A stretch of DNA of 46,029 nt from an uncultured Spirochaetales bacterium. Lineage in GTDB: Bacteria > Spirochaetota > Spirochaetia > Sphaerochaetales > Sphaerochaetaceae. A model generated the notes under the pieces. The model worked only from the letters and a program-made list of their open reading frames with translations, searched no databases and was not told where the DNA came from. Positions 8,460-16,469 of the stretch are shown in pieces. Numbering within the stretch: position 1 is the stretch's first letter; each line of letters starts with the position of its first letter. The stretch is taken from contig CASFZR010000008.1 in NCBI GenBank assembly GCA_949299185.1, positions 1 to 46,029 on the forward strand, read 5' to 3'. The position numbers and the translations under genes were made by a program.

Positions 8460-8953
8460 TATAATAAGGATTCGGCTATGTCTTTCCGGAATGTAAAAAG
8501 GGGAAATGCATGATGGAAAGGGAACGAAGCATTGCCGCTGTCTCTTCCCGTCCTTATTCTATCTTTCCATAACTTCTGTAGTAACATATGATTATATAAG
8601 GAACTTGGAAAATGGATATACAGATCTTGAATCTTGATGATATAGAACCGAATGATGAGACTTATGGTGGCATGGCTATGACAGATGACGATTCACCGTT
8701 CTTCTTTATCGATGATGATTATCCAATACCTGCAGAGCTTCCAAACAGCACTAGGGAGAAGGTGGATGTACTTGAGCATCTAGCTGAGACTAGGACATCT
8801 GATATCCTCTTCGATAATTATGTGGATCTCTTGGAAAGCGATGTCAAATCGCATGTATCTACAGGGAGGATGCCATATGCTACGGCAAAAGCGCTTCTTG
8901 CCAGATATGGTATTCATCTGACATGAAGCTAGGCAATGAGAAGCCGTGGTGAA
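8460..8953 (+). other. 494-bp AT-richer segment bracketed by 43-bp repeats (cassette-like insertion)
   Basis: The segment separates two convergent housekeeping genes (nadE and cytidine deaminase) that would otherwise almost touch. It holds about 150 bp of leader-like sequence, one 104-codon ORF on the plus strand (8612-8926) and a short tail. The leader has two related motifs, TATAATAAGGA (8460) and TATATAAGGA (near 8593). It also has a 20-codon mini-ORF (8510-8572) that may be chance. Base composition and codon choice are more AT-rich than in the neighbours by eye. No transposase or integrase is encoded, so movement would need to be in trans. Confidence 0.55.
8612..8926 (+). CDS. Orphan 104-residue acidic protein in the cassette
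   Basis: This gene encodes 104 residues. The N-terminal half is strongly acidic (DLDDIEPNDE, TDDDSPFFFIDDDYP). The C-terminal third looks helical and amphipathic (DYLLES-type segment, then STGRMPYATAKALLARYGI). No signal peptide or membrane segment is present. I do not recognise a family; an antitoxin-like, anti-repressor or DNA-mimic protein would fit the acidity, but nothing in the sequence proves this. ATG at 8612 follows TATATAAGGAACTTGGAAA, where AAGGA can serve as a ribosome binding site with long spacing. Codon use differs from the flanking housekeeping genes. It is the only sizeable gene of the 494-bp segment between the 43-bp repeats. Confidence 0.6.
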   Translation: MDIQILNLDDIEPNDETYGGMAMTDDDSPFFFIDDDYPIPAELPNSTREKVDVLEHLAETRTSDILFDNYVDLLESDVKSHVSTGRMPYATAKALLARYGIHLT

Positions 8954-8996
8954 TCACTGCCATCACTCTGGCGTAAGGTTGCCGAGCGTCACGATC
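8954..8996. repeat. 43-bp direct repeat, right copy (end of cytidine deaminase gene)
   Basis: Identical over all 43 bases to 8417-8459. It includes the last 10 codons and stop of the minus-strand cytidine deaminase gene, so this copy is the functional one. The identity suggests a recent event. Confidence 0.9.
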
Positions 8997-9346
8997 CTTC
9001 CCGCTTGATAATCAATCATCACCTGGATGCTGCGGTAGCCCTCCGGCATCAGCTGGAACATCAGCTCGCGGCATGAGCCGCATGGAGGGATCGCCTTTCC
9101 CTCTGCTGATATCGCGATGACGCGCCTGATGCTCTCCTCTCCTGCCGTAAGCATGGAGAAGATCGCATTGCGCTCTGCGCATAGCCCGAGAGAGCAGGCG
9201 GTATCGACAGAGATACCTGCGTATATCCTTCCCGATGATGATTCGACTGCCGCGGCGACGCTGCCTGCCTCGATGTATCTTGATACAGTCCGAGGCCTCA
9301 GTACGTCGAGAGCGGCCTCATATAGGTCATTCCATATCCGTTCCAT
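8963..9346 (-). CDS. cdd: Cytidine deaminase
   Basis: The enzyme hydrolytically deaminates cytidine or deoxycytidine to uridine or deoxyuridine for pyrimidine salvage, in the cytosol. The 127-residue protein matches the small tetrameric zinc class. Zinc and catalytic residues are all present: Cys56 and Glu58 in CAERNAI, Cys89 and Cys92 in PPCGSCREL. The frame is open to 9493, but upstream residues overlap the preceding gene and a hairpin; the ATG at 9346 gives the usual family length. A blasticidin-S-deaminase-like relative cannot be excluded. The gene's last 33 bases are part of the 43-bp repeat also found after nadE. The gene follows 9397-9984 on the same strand with a hairpin between. Confidence 0.88.
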   Translation of the reverse strand: MERIWNDLYEAALDVLRPRTVSRYIEAGSVAAAVESSSGRIYAGISVDTACSLGLCAERNAIFSMLTAGEESIRRVIAISAEGKAIPPCGSCRELMFQLMPEGYRSIQVMIDYQAGRIVTLGNLTPE

Positions 9347-9360
9347 ATCGTCAAAGGTAT

Positions 9361-9384
9361 CCCCCACGGCGGTGACCATGGGGG
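9361..9384. terminator. GC-rich hairpin between exported protein gene and cdd
   Basis: CCCCCACGG / CCATGGGGG form a 9-bp stem (one G-T wobble) with a 6-nt loop. It lies 12 bases past the stop of the minus-strand gene at 9397. No T run follows, so partial termination or mRNA protection is more likely than full termination. Confidence 0.45.
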
Positions 9385-9396
9385 AGGATCGGGCTA

Positions 9397-9984
9397 TCAG
9401 CCTATGTTGAAGAGTACCACCGCCGATATCCTCGTGGATTCCCACATCGGATTGAGCATGTCCCATGAGCCTGACGAGAACGATGCCTGGCATGGCATCG
9501 TAGCGTTCAGGCCTATGCTGAGGAAGGCGAGGTTCACCGTTACGCCGAGCCTGTATGCGAGCTTAGACTGCGCGAAGGCATCGCCGGCGTTATCCATAGG
9601 AAGTCCGTTCATCGTCCATTTCTCGATAGAGCCTCCCGCGTACTGGAAATCAAGCTGCGGGCCTGCTCCTATCGCGATATCCACTATGTTCGCAATCGGG
9701 ATGTTCAGGTTCAGCGTAGGTATCACGGCGAAGCTGAAGCTGTCCTTGCCGAAGCCGATCGTCACAGGTACATCGACGCTCAGATACTTCAGCGGAGTCA
9801 GACGGAGATCCGCTCCGAATGAGAAGTTATCGATCTTCCATCCATCCGCCTCACCAAGTTCCTCGATGTCAACGACGGTGCGGTTGTAGGATGCCAGCGG
9901 TCCGATCTGCAAGAACGGGGCGGCAGAGAGCGTAGCCGGGATCAGCATGAGCGCGATCAGCACGATTACAAGTCTTTTCTTCAT
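9397..9984 (-). CDS. Exported protein, probable outer-membrane beta-barrel
   Basis: This gene encodes 195 residues. A clear signal peptide (MKKRLVIVLIALMLIPATLSA, cleavage before APF) is followed by alternating beta-strand segments: FSFGADLRLTPL, LSVDVPVTIGF, FSFAVIPTLNLNIPIANI, VDIAIGAGPQLDF and LAYRLGVTVNLAFLSIGLNA. It ends in VVLFNIG. The pattern fits a small periplasmic or outer-membrane barrel of the sort common in spirochaetes. No specific family is recognised. The ATG at 9984 is preferred over 10017 because GGAGG lies 5 bases before it. It is followed on the same strand by cytidine deaminase after a hairpin, which does not suggest a shared role. Confidence 0.72.
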   Translation of the reverse strand: MKKRLVIVLIALMLIPATLSAAPFLQIGPLASYNRTVVDIEELGEADGWKIDNFSFGADLRLTPLKYLSVDVPVTIGFGKDSFSFAVIPTLNLNIPIANIVDIAIGAGPQLDFQYAGGSIEKWTMNGLPMDNAGDAFAQSKLAYRLGVTVNLAFLSIGLNATMPCQASFSSGSWDMLNPMWESTRISAVVLFNIG

Positions 9985-10070
9985 CAAAGCCTCCATTTTC
10001 TGTCGATTTTCTCTCATCCTGGATGGATTATCGCACGGGTTTGCGCCAAAGAGAAGGGCATTTTCCTCCC

Positions 10071-10099
10071 TTCACTCGCCTCATGTTTCCGGCTATCAT
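10071..10099 (+). promoter_or_regulatory. Promoter of the 10106 gene group
   Basis: TTCACT (10071-10076), 17-bp spacer, TATCAT (10094-10099), then six bases to the ATG at 10106. There is no ribosome binding site; leaderless start predicted. It would drive the overlapped run of the small membrane protein, MBL hydrolase, polA and coaE. Confidence 0.6.
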
Positions 10100-10105
10100 A
10101 ATCGC

Positions 10106-10432
10106 ATGATAGGTAGGAAAGGCCTCCTCGGAGGATTCATTGCGTTGTTCTTCTTCTCGATAATCGTATTCTTCTTCATCTACTTCCTGGCTCCTGAGGT
10201 ATCCATGCGCTTCTTTGGAATCGCGTTCAGGCAGGAGGAATACGTCGAGCGGTCGCTTGAGGATGCGATAGTCGATATGGGAATACCGGAGGAAGAGGCT
10301 AGAGGCATCGTGGCATCGCTTGATTCCGAGGAGATGCGTACTCTTGTCAGCAGCGGATCTGATTATCTGAAAGAGTGGGTCGGCGCGGCCTTTGATCATA
10401 TTGATGGGCAGACGCAAGAGGATGCCACGTGA
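10106..10432 (+). CDS. Small single-pass membrane protein of unknown function
   Basis: This gene encodes 108 residues. After MIGRKG there is one strong membrane segment (about residues 8-30, rich in Phe and Ile), then a predominantly helical soluble tail with acidic residues (EEYVERSLEDAIVDMG, GIPEEEARGIVASL, EWVGAAFDHIDG). No family recognised; it may be a membrane-tethered regulator or partner. The stop overlaps the GTG start of the MBL hydrolase gene by 4 bases (GTGA), so it is translationally coupled to it. The ATG at 10106 is chosen because of the promoter box six bases upstream; a longer frame (9947) has no support. Confidence 0.7.
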   Translation: MIGRKGLLGGFIALFFFSIIVFFFIYFLAPEVSMRFFGIAFRQEEYVERSLEDAIVDMGIPEEEARGIVASLDSEEMRTLVSSGSDYLKEWVGAAFDHIDGQTQEDAT

Positions 10433-11199
10433 CCCGTATAGAATTTCTGGGTACAGGCACGAGCCATGGTATCCCGGTGATAGGGTGCCATTGCCCTGTA
10501 TGCCGTTCCTCCGATTCTCGCGATAAGCGCTGGCGTTCCTCCATCTATATAACGCAGGGGAATACGCATGTAGTGATAGATACGGGCTATGAGTTCAGGC
10601 TTCAGGCCCTGCGTGCGGGAATAGAGGCGCTTGATGGCGTTCTCTACACACATGCCCATTCAGACCACTTGATGGGACTGGATGATCTGAGGGTGTTTAC
10701 GGGGAAGCGCAAGCTGCCGATATACTCCTCCGCCGCGGTGCTTGGCACGATAGAGCATGTCTTTCCCTATGCCTTCAAGGACTGGCAATACAAGGGAGTG
10801 CCTTCAATCCAGCCCGTGGAGGTCGATGAGCGGGTGCCGTTCTCTGTCGGAGAGATCGAGTTCATTCCTATCCCGGTGATACATGGGGCCATGAGGATAC
10901 TTGGCTATCGCTTCGGCAGTGCCGCGTACATCACTGACGTATCTGATATCATCATTGATGAGAACAAGGAAGCCCTAGCCGGTGTGAGGACGCTGATCAT
11001 CGGAGCCCTGCGCGACCGTGAGCATTGGAGCCACTTCACGTTCAGCCAGGCCGTGGACGCGGCTGCTCAGATAGGAGCAGAGACGGTGTATTTCACGCAT
11101 ATGAACCATGAGACATCCCATGCTGATATAGAGAGGCGTTTTCAGGGGATTGCCGCGCCTGCATATGATACACTTGTCCTGGAGGTAGATGATGAGTGA
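10429..11199 (+). CDS. PhnP-like MBL-fold metallohydrolase
   Basis: This 256-residue metallo-beta-lactamase-fold enzyme has the N-terminal FLGTGTSHGIPVIGCHCPVC pattern, with extra cysteines 20, 22 and 25 as in PhnP, and the metal site THAHSDH at 74-80. A later VIHGAMRILGYRF and the C-terminal HMNHE give further histidines. PhnP hydrolyses cyclic ribose phosphodiesters; most relatives are annotated only as MBL hydrolases and the substrate here is not certain. It starts with GTG overlapping the preceding membrane protein, and its end overlaps polA by 8 bases. The tight packing suggests a nucleic-acid or nucleotide-related job, but that is inference. Confidence 0.85.
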   Translation: MTRIEFLGTGTSHGIPVIGCHCPVCRSSDSRDKRWRSSIYITQGNTHVVIDTGYEFRLQALRAGIEALDGVLYTHAHSDHLMGLDDLRVFTGKRKLPIYSSAAVLGTIEHVFPYAFKDWQYKGVPSIQPVEVDERVPFSVGEIEFIPIPVIHGAMRILGYRFGSAAYITDVSDIIIDENKEALAGVRTLIIGALRDREHWSHFTFSQAVDAAAQIGAETVYFTHMNHETSHADIERRFQGIAAPAYDTLVLEVDDE

Positions 11200-14035
11200 G
11201 TCGCTTTTCTCCGAAGCTGATCTCGATCAGGAAGAGCTGATGAAGGAGCGGATGGCTGAGAGAGCCGCGCGCCATGATGATAAGACGGAGCATGAGGAGG
11301 TGAGGGTATTTCCCCATCGCCTTTATATCTTCGATGGCTATTCCATGATATACCGAAGCTACTTCGCGCATATATCGAGTCCGCTTACCGATCGTAATGG
11401 AAATAACATAAGCGCCTATTTCGGATTCTTCTCATCGCTTCTCTCCCTCATGTCGTCCTATCCTATGGATTACATCGCGATCGCGATGGATGAGAAAGTG
11501 CCTACCTTCCGCCACAGGATGTATCCGGAGTATAAGGCTACCCGCGATAAGGCCCCAGAGGATCTTCATGCTCAGGTGCCTCTCATAAAGGAGACCTTGG
11601 ACAGGATGCATATAGCCTGTATCTCCAATCCCGGCTTCGAGGCGGATGATGTGATCGCCTCGCTCTCACGCCTTGCCGTGGAGAATTCGATCGAGGCAGT
11701 CATCGTCACGGGGGATAAGGACCTGATGCAGCTTGTCGGTCCACATGTCTCCGCGCTGAGGCCTCCGAAGAAGGGAGAGGCGCAGTATAGGATGATGCAG
11801 GAGAATGAGGTTGTAGAGGAGTATGGCGTCAGGCCGTCACAGATCGTCGACTATCTGTCTATCATCGGGGATAAGGCCGATAACGTGCCTGGTATCAAGG
11901 GACTGGGGGAGAAGGGGGCGGTGAAGCTCCTTTCCGAATATGTCTCGCTTGATGGGATCTATCGCCATCTCGACATGCTGCCTCAGGGAACGCGTAAGAA
12001 GCTTGAGGAAGGCAGGGAAGCCGGGGATCTTTCCCGAGCGCTGATACGCCTCAGCTTCGAGGCACTTCCTGATGGCTTTGATATCTCAACCCTCTCCAGA
12101 AGCCGGATCGAGCTTGCGGAGGGCATCGCTGATTTCGATCGGCATGACTGCCGGAGCCTTGCGCGGCGCATACCGCCGGAGGCCAGGGGAAATGCGGCTG
12201 AACGCAGGGACGAGGCTGTGGCGGATGCATACGAGGCCCCGAGGGCTGAGAAGGGCGTCTATGAGACCTTGACGGATATCGAGGAGGTAAGGCGCCATTT
12301 CTCTGAGGCTGAGAAGGCGGACGGGGTGATCGCGCTCGATACGGAGACGACCGGATTAGAGGATGATGCGGAGATGGTCGGCTTCTCCTTCTCCTACCAG
12401 GAGTGCAGGGCATACTACGTCCCTCTCATCGCGGAAGGACGTGAGTATTTGAGCCGGAGCGACGTGAAGGCTCTCTTCGACGAGTACCTTGCTTCCGGAC
12501 GGCTTGCGGTCGTGAATCAGAACATCAAGTATGACCTCAAGGTGATATGGCGGCTTGGATCGGATATCAGGAGGATCGCGTTCGATACGATGATCGCGGC
12601 CTGGCTTCTCGATTCCAATGCCAATGTCTATAACCTCGATGATCTTTCGCTTCGTCTCTTAGGGGCGGTCACCACGAAGTACGATGAGGTCGTCGGCAAG
12701 GACGAGGTGTTCTCATCCGTTCCGCTCGATAAGGCCACGGCGTATGCCGCCGAGGATAGCGATATGGCCTTCCGGCTCTATCATCTGCTCTCGGAGCGTC
12801 TTGCAGAGAAGGACCTTCTGGATGTGCTTGAGCGTTACGAGCTGCCGCTTATCCCAATACTGGCGAGGATGGAGGCTGAGGGAATACATCTTTCGCGCGA
12901 GCGGATCGAGGCTATGGACAGGGATGTGGCTTCAAGGCTTGAGGGCATCGTTTCGGAGATCTATTCGATCGCCGGCCATGAGTTCAACCTGAATAGCACC
13001 CAGCAGCTTTCCAAGGTCCTCTTCGAGGATCTGCATCTTACCGCGGGCAAGAAGACCCAGAAGGGATACTCCACCGATACGGCGACGCTGGAGGGCCTGA
13101 GGGAGGAAGGAGGGGCGATCATCTCCGACCTTCTCGATTACCGCCAGCTCTCGAAGCTGAAAAGCACTTATATCGAGGTGCTGCCATCGCTTCAGGATAA
13201 GGAGGGAAGGATCCATACATCCTTCCTGCAGACGGGAACGGCCACAGGACGCCTCTCCTCGAGGAATCCTAACCTACAGAACATCCCGGTGCGTACCGAT
13301 GAGGGACGGATGATACGCTCTGCGTTCACGCCTCGTACGGGATCGGTCTTCCTCTCTGCCGATTACTCCCAGGTGGAGCTTGTCGTCCTTGCCCATATGA
13401 GCCAGGATAAGGCCCTCATGTCGGCATTTACCGATGGCGTTGATGTCCATCGCTATACAGCCGGCCTGATATTCTCCAAGGATGTGGATGCCGTCGATGC
13501 GCATGAGAGGCGGATAGCCAAGACGATCAACTTCGGGATCATGTACGGGATGTCCGCGTTCCGCCTGGCCCGTGATCTGGGGATATCACGCAGTGATGCA
13601 AATGACTTCATCGCGCGTTATTTCGAGCGCTACAGCTCGGTAAAGGCGTTCGTGGAGAAGACCAACGCCTTCGCCTCTGAGCATGGCTATGTGCTGACAG
13701 CCGGCGGTCACAGGCGCGATGTCATCGGCATAAACAGCTCCAACAAGGTCGAGAAGGCCGGCGCGGAGAGGGTTGCGGTGAATACCGTGATACAGGGAAC
13801 GGCTGCTGAGATAATGAAGCTCGCGATGATCGGCGTGGACCGTGGGATAGCGGAGGCTGGATTATCCTCGAAGATGCTCCTGCAGGTTCATGATGAGCTT
13901 ATATTCGAGGTTCCGGAGTCGGAGAAGGATGCCATGGAGAGCCTGGTGAGGTATCGCATGGAGAACGCCGTGAAGCTGTCGATACCGCTTCGCGCCTCGA
14001 TCGAGTTCGGTTCATCCTGGGGAGATATGCACTGA
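11192..14035 (+). CDS. polA: DNA polymerase I
   Basis: Family A polymerase for Okazaki fragment maturation and repair. It has 947 residues with all three domains. The 5'-nuclease domain (about residues 48-340) includes GFEADDVIA and TGDKDLMQL. The 3'-5' proofreading exonuclease retains its motifs: ALDTETTGL near 380, NQNIKYDLK near 445, YAAEDSD near 530. The polymerase has motif A DYSQVELVVLAHM near 723, motif B RRIAKTINFGIMYG near 775 and motif C QVHDEL near 899. About 45 charged residues precede the usual start RLYIFDGYSMIYR, an unusual extension. ATG 11192 is chosen over 11189 because GGAGGT is then 6 bases away. It overlaps both neighbours (upstream hydrolase and coaE). Confidence 0.97.
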   Translation: MSESLFSEADLDQEELMKERMAERAARHDDKTEHEEVRVFPHRLYIFDGYSMIYRSYFAHISSPLTDRNGNNISAYFGFFSSLLSLMSSYPMDYIAIAMDEKVPTFRHRMYPEYKATRDKAPEDLHAQVPLIKETLDRMHIACISNPGFEADDVIASLSRLAVENSIEAVIVTGDKDLMQLVGPHVSALRPPKKGEAQYRMMQENEVVEEYGVRPSQIVDYLSIIGDKADNVPGIKGLGEKGAVKLLSEYVSLDGIYRHLDMLPQGTRKKLEEGREAGDLSRALIRLSFEALPDGFDISTLSRSRIELAEGIADFDRHDCRSLARRIPPEARGNAAERRDEAVADAYEAPRAEKGVYETLTDIEEVRRHFSEAEKADGVIALDTETTGLEDDAEMVGFSFSYQECRAYYVPLIAEGREYLSRSDVKALFDEYLASGRLAVVNQNIKYDLKVIWRLGSDIRRIAFDTMIAAWLLDSNANVYNLDDLSLRLLGAVTTKYDEVVGKDEVFSSVPLDKATAYAAEDSDMAFRLYHLLSERLAEKDLLDVLERYELPLIPILARMEAEGIHLSRERIEAMDRDVASRLEGIVSEIYSIAGHEFNLNSTQQLSKVLFEDLHLTAGKKTQKGYSTDTATLEGLREEGGAIISDLLDYRQLSKLKSTYIEVLPSLQDKEGRIHTSFLQTGTATGRLSSRNPNLQNIPVRTDEGRMIRSAFTPRTGSVFLSADYSQVELVVLAHMSQDKALMSAFTDGVDVHRYTAGLIFSKDVDAVDAHERRIAKTINFGIMYGMSAFRLARDLGISRSDANDFIARYFERYSSVKAFVEKTNAFASEHGYVLTAGGHRRDVIGINSSNKVEKAGAERVAVNTVIQGTAAEIMKLAMIGVDRGIAEAGLSSKMLLQVHDELIFEVPESEKDAMESLVRYRMENAVKLSIPLRASIEFGSSWGDMH

Positions 14036-14616
14036 TGATAGTCGGACTGACAGGAAAGATCTGTGCGGGAAAGGACACGTTCGCCTCGATGTTGCTTTCC
14101 GATAGGTTTGCAGTAATCGATGTCGACGGCCTTGGCCATAAGGCGCTGGAGCAGAATAGGGAGAGGATAAGAGAATCATTCGGGGATGAGGTGATAGCCT
14201 CAGACGGAAGCGTTGACCGCAAGGCGCTGGGCTGCATCGTCTTCAGCGACCCCCATAAGCTCGATATCCTCAATGGCATAACCCATCCCTGGATGGTCGA
14301 GGAGGCGCTATCCGAGGCGAGGAAGGCTGAGGCAGAGGGACGGATCGCCGTGATAAACGCGGCCCTCCTTGAATCGATGGGGTTCGTCCGCTTTTGCGAT
14401 AGCCTCGTGCTTGTCACGGCTCCATACGAGATTAGGGAGAAGCGCGCGGCGGAGCGCAGCGGCCTCAGTCCTGAGGAGTTCCGGAAGCGTTCCGAGGCAC
14501 AGAAGGAGATAGGCCTCTCGCTCTTCTCCTCCGGGCGTAAGGTAGTGACTATAATCAATGATTCCGATAAGGATAGTCTTTCTCGACAAGTCTCTTTCTA
14601 TTATGATACAATTTAA
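14035..14616 (+). CDS. coaE: Dephospho-CoA kinase
   Basis: CoaE phosphorylates the 3' hydroxyl of dephospho-CoA with ATP, the last step of coenzyme A synthesis. It has 193 residues, normal length. The P-loop GLTGKICAGKDT occupies residues 4-15, followed by VIDVDGLGH (the DxD/H region) and the lid-like HPWMVEE and AAERSGLSPEEFRKR motifs. It starts within the polA stop codon (TGATG), which is typical polA-coaE pairing in many bacteria. It is followed 14 bases later by a separate promoter-driven repeat protein, and the promoter for that gene lies inside this one's last codons. Confidence 0.95.
   Translation: MIVGLTGKICAGKDTFASMLLSDRFAVIDVDGLGHKALEQNRERIRESFGDEVIASDGSVDRKALGCIVFSDPHKLDILNGITHPWMVEEALSEARKAEAEGRIAVINAALLESMGFVRFCDSLVLVTAPYEIREKRAAERSGLSPEEFRKRSEAQKEIGLSLFSSGRKVVTIINDSDKDSLSRQVSFYYDTI
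14583..14612 (+). promoter_or_regulatory. Promoter of the repeat protein gene
   Basis: TCGACA (14583-14588), 18-bp spacer, TACAAT (14607-14612). It lies across the end of coaE, 18 bases ahead of the ATG at 14631, which has GAGGG as ribosome binding site. Confidence 0.5.
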
Positions 14617-14630
14617 GGCAGAGGGCGTTT

Positions 14631-16436
14631 ATGAAGAAGCTAAGGATCGTATTGCTGGCAATCACCGCAGTCCTTGCGGTATTCTCATTCTCGACGATGC
14701 TGGCAGTCAGGCCAGGTCAGCATAGTGCGGTCCTAGAGGCTGCGCGCGAGAGGCAGAGGGTTCCTATCCTCTCTGTCACGGAGCCCCTTGAGACGAATAC
14801 CGATCAGATAGCGGAGGAGGAGAGGATCGCCCGTCTGGTCGCTGATATCCTCCTCTCCGATGAGGCCTTCATCGGCGGTGTCTCCGATCAGGTCGAGGCC
14901 GCTATCCCTGGATATATCACCGAATGGGTACAGGGCGAGGAATTCGCCGCCATCATGGATAAGGCCCTTGAGGATAGCATCTCCGAGATCGTTGACCGTG
15001 TCATCACGGAACTCGTGACGGATGAGAACCTTGATTATGTCGCCTCTATCGTCGCTGACAGGCTCGGCACGAGCGAGGAAGAGGTATATGTCGCGGCGTT
15101 CTCCAGGATCGCTACGCGCGTTCTCTCGATGCTCACGCTTCCTGATGGAGACGAACTCGATATCGAAAGCGCGGTACGTTCGCTGTATGCGTCCAACCGT
15201 GATGCAATCATCTACGATATCGTCTCTGCTGCCGTGGCTCAGTATGATGCTCTCTCTACGGAAGAGAAGATCGAGCTTCTCGCGACCGATGAGCAGGCGG
15301 TGGAGATCTATGCGGATGAGCGCGAGTTCATCATCTCCGATATCGTGGATTCGATCGTTGAGCAGTACAGCGCCCTGACGACTGAGGAGAAGATTGATCT
15401 CCTTGCGACTGACGATCAGGCTGTCGAGATCTACGCGGCCGAGAGGGATTACATCATCTCTGACATCATCGCGGAGGCCATTGCCCAGTATGACGCTCTG
15501 ACGACTGAGGAGAAGATAGAGCTTCTCGCGACCGATGAGCAGGCTGTCGATATCTATGCGGCTGAGAGGGATTACATCATCTCTGACATCATCGCGGAGG
15601 CCATTGCCCAGTATGACGCTCTGACGACTGAGGAGAAGATAGAGCTTCTCGCGACTGATGACCAGGCTGTCGATATCTACGCGGCAGAAAGGGATTACAT
15701 CATCTCTGATATCGTTTCCGCTGCCGTGGCTCAGTATGACGCTCTGACGACTGAGGAGAAGATAGAGCTTCTCGCGACTGATGAGCAGGCTGTCGATATC
15801 TACGCGGCAGAAAGGGATTACATCATCTCTGATATCGTTTCCGCTGCCGTGGCTCAGTATGACGCTCTTACGACCGAGGAGAAGATTGATCTCCTTGCGA
15901 CTGATGAGCAGGCTGTCGAGATCTACGCGGCCGAGAGGGATTACATCATCTCTGATATCATCAGCGCTGCAGTGGCTCAGTATGATGCCCTTACTACGGA
16001 AGAGAAGATCGAGGTGCTTGCCGCCGAGGATATCATCATGGCTCTCTATGGAAGCAATCGTGATGCCCTCATGGATGATATCGTGGCAGAACTTCTTTCA
16101 AGGATCGAGCCCCTTACCGATGAGGAGAAGGCAGCGCTCTTCGGCTCTGCTGACGTGGAGGCTGAGGTCATCGCCCTCTACGAGGCCAATAAGGAGTATA
16201 TAGTCGAGGAGTTCCTTGATATCATCCTCGCCAAGTATGGCACGACACCATCTACGGCATCCTATGAGGAGCCAGAGCCTGTAGAGGAGCCGGCATCACG
16301 CCCGATCATAACCGTTCCTGTATTCGATCCGACGCCTTCCGTGTCAGATGACGCGAGTGCCGAGGAGTATATGGATGCACGCTCCTCCGCTCGTGAGGCA
16401 GAGATAGCAAGGCTCCTTGAATACATCAATATCTGA
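14631..16436 (+). CDS. Secreted or anchored repeat protein, seven ~41-residue helical units
   Basis: This gene encodes 601 residues. The N-terminus (MKKLRIVLLAITAVLAVFSFS) is a signal anchor or signal peptide without a clear cleavage site. After about 150 acidic helical residues comes a block of tandem units of 41-42 residues (residues 181-468). The pattern is A-V-[ED]-I-Y-A-x-E-R-x-[YF]-I-I-S-D-I-x-x-x-x-[VI]-x-Q-Y-x-A-L-T-T-E-E-K-I-[ED]-L-L-A-T-D-[ED]-Q. Two degenerate units follow, then a proline/serine-rich tail (PEPVEEPAS, SVSDDASAEE). No family recognised. The units look helical and acidic, so an extracellular spacer, adhesin or cell-shape scaffold is possible. The ribosome binding site is GAGGG; its own promoter is at 14583-14612. 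Confidence 0.85.
   Translation: MKKLRIVLLAITAVLAVFSFSTMLAVRPGQHSAVLEAARERQRVPILSVTEPLETNTDQIAEEERIARLVADILLSDEAFIGGVSDQVEAAIPGYITEWVQGEEFAAIMDKALEDSISEIVDRVITELVTDENLDYVASIVADRLGTSEEEVYVAAFSRIATRVLSMLTLPDGDELDIESAVRSLYASNRDAIIYDIVSAAVAQYDALSTEEKIELLATDEQAVEIYADEREFIISDIVDSIVEQYSALTTEEKIDLLATDDQAVEIYAAERDYIISDIIAEAIAQYDALTTEEKIELLATDEQAVDIYAAERDYIISDIIAEAIAQYDALTTEEKIELLATDDQAVDIYAAERDYIISDIVSAAVAQYDALTTEEKIELLATDEQAVDIYAAERDYIISDIVSAAVAQYDALTTEEKIDLLATDEQAVEIYAAERDYIISDIISAAVAQYDALTTEEKIEVLAAEDIIMALYGSNRDALMDDIVAELLSRIEPLTDEEKAALFGSADVEAEVIALYEANKEYIVEEFLDIILAKYGTTPSTASYEEPEPVEEPASRPIITVPVFDPTPSVSDDASAEEYMDARSSAREAEIARLLEYINI
15171..16034 (+). repeat. Tandem repeat block, seven units of about 123 bp
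   Basis: Unit starts are at 15171 (126 bp), 15297, 15420, 15543, 15666, 15789 and 15912, ending at 16034. Units 3 and 4 differ at only a few bases, and units 5 and 6 are identical over their first ~80 bases. Such identity at DNA level indicates recent expansion and likely copy-number variation between strains. Confidence 0.9.
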
Positions 16437-16442
16437 TTGACG

Positions 16443-16469
16443 GCCCTCCTCGCGAGGGCTTCTTGCTTT
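16443..16469 (+). terminator. Hairpin after the repeat protein, touching the next gene start
   Basis: GCCCTC / GAGGGC (stem 6 bp, loop CTCGC) followed by TTCTTGCTTT. It lies immediately upstream of the M20 peptidase ATG at 16470, and GAGGG of its descending arm could also serve as that gene's ribosome binding site. Termination efficiency is uncertain. Confidence 0.45.

Noticed and set aside
8417..8996. Integron cassette or IS element
   Set aside because: The 43-bp repeats do not show the inverted core sites of attC, and the inner ends lack terminal inverted repeats; no transposase gene.
15171..16034. CRISPR array
   Set aside because: Regular 123-bp units, but they form one continuous protein reading frame and have no unique spacers.
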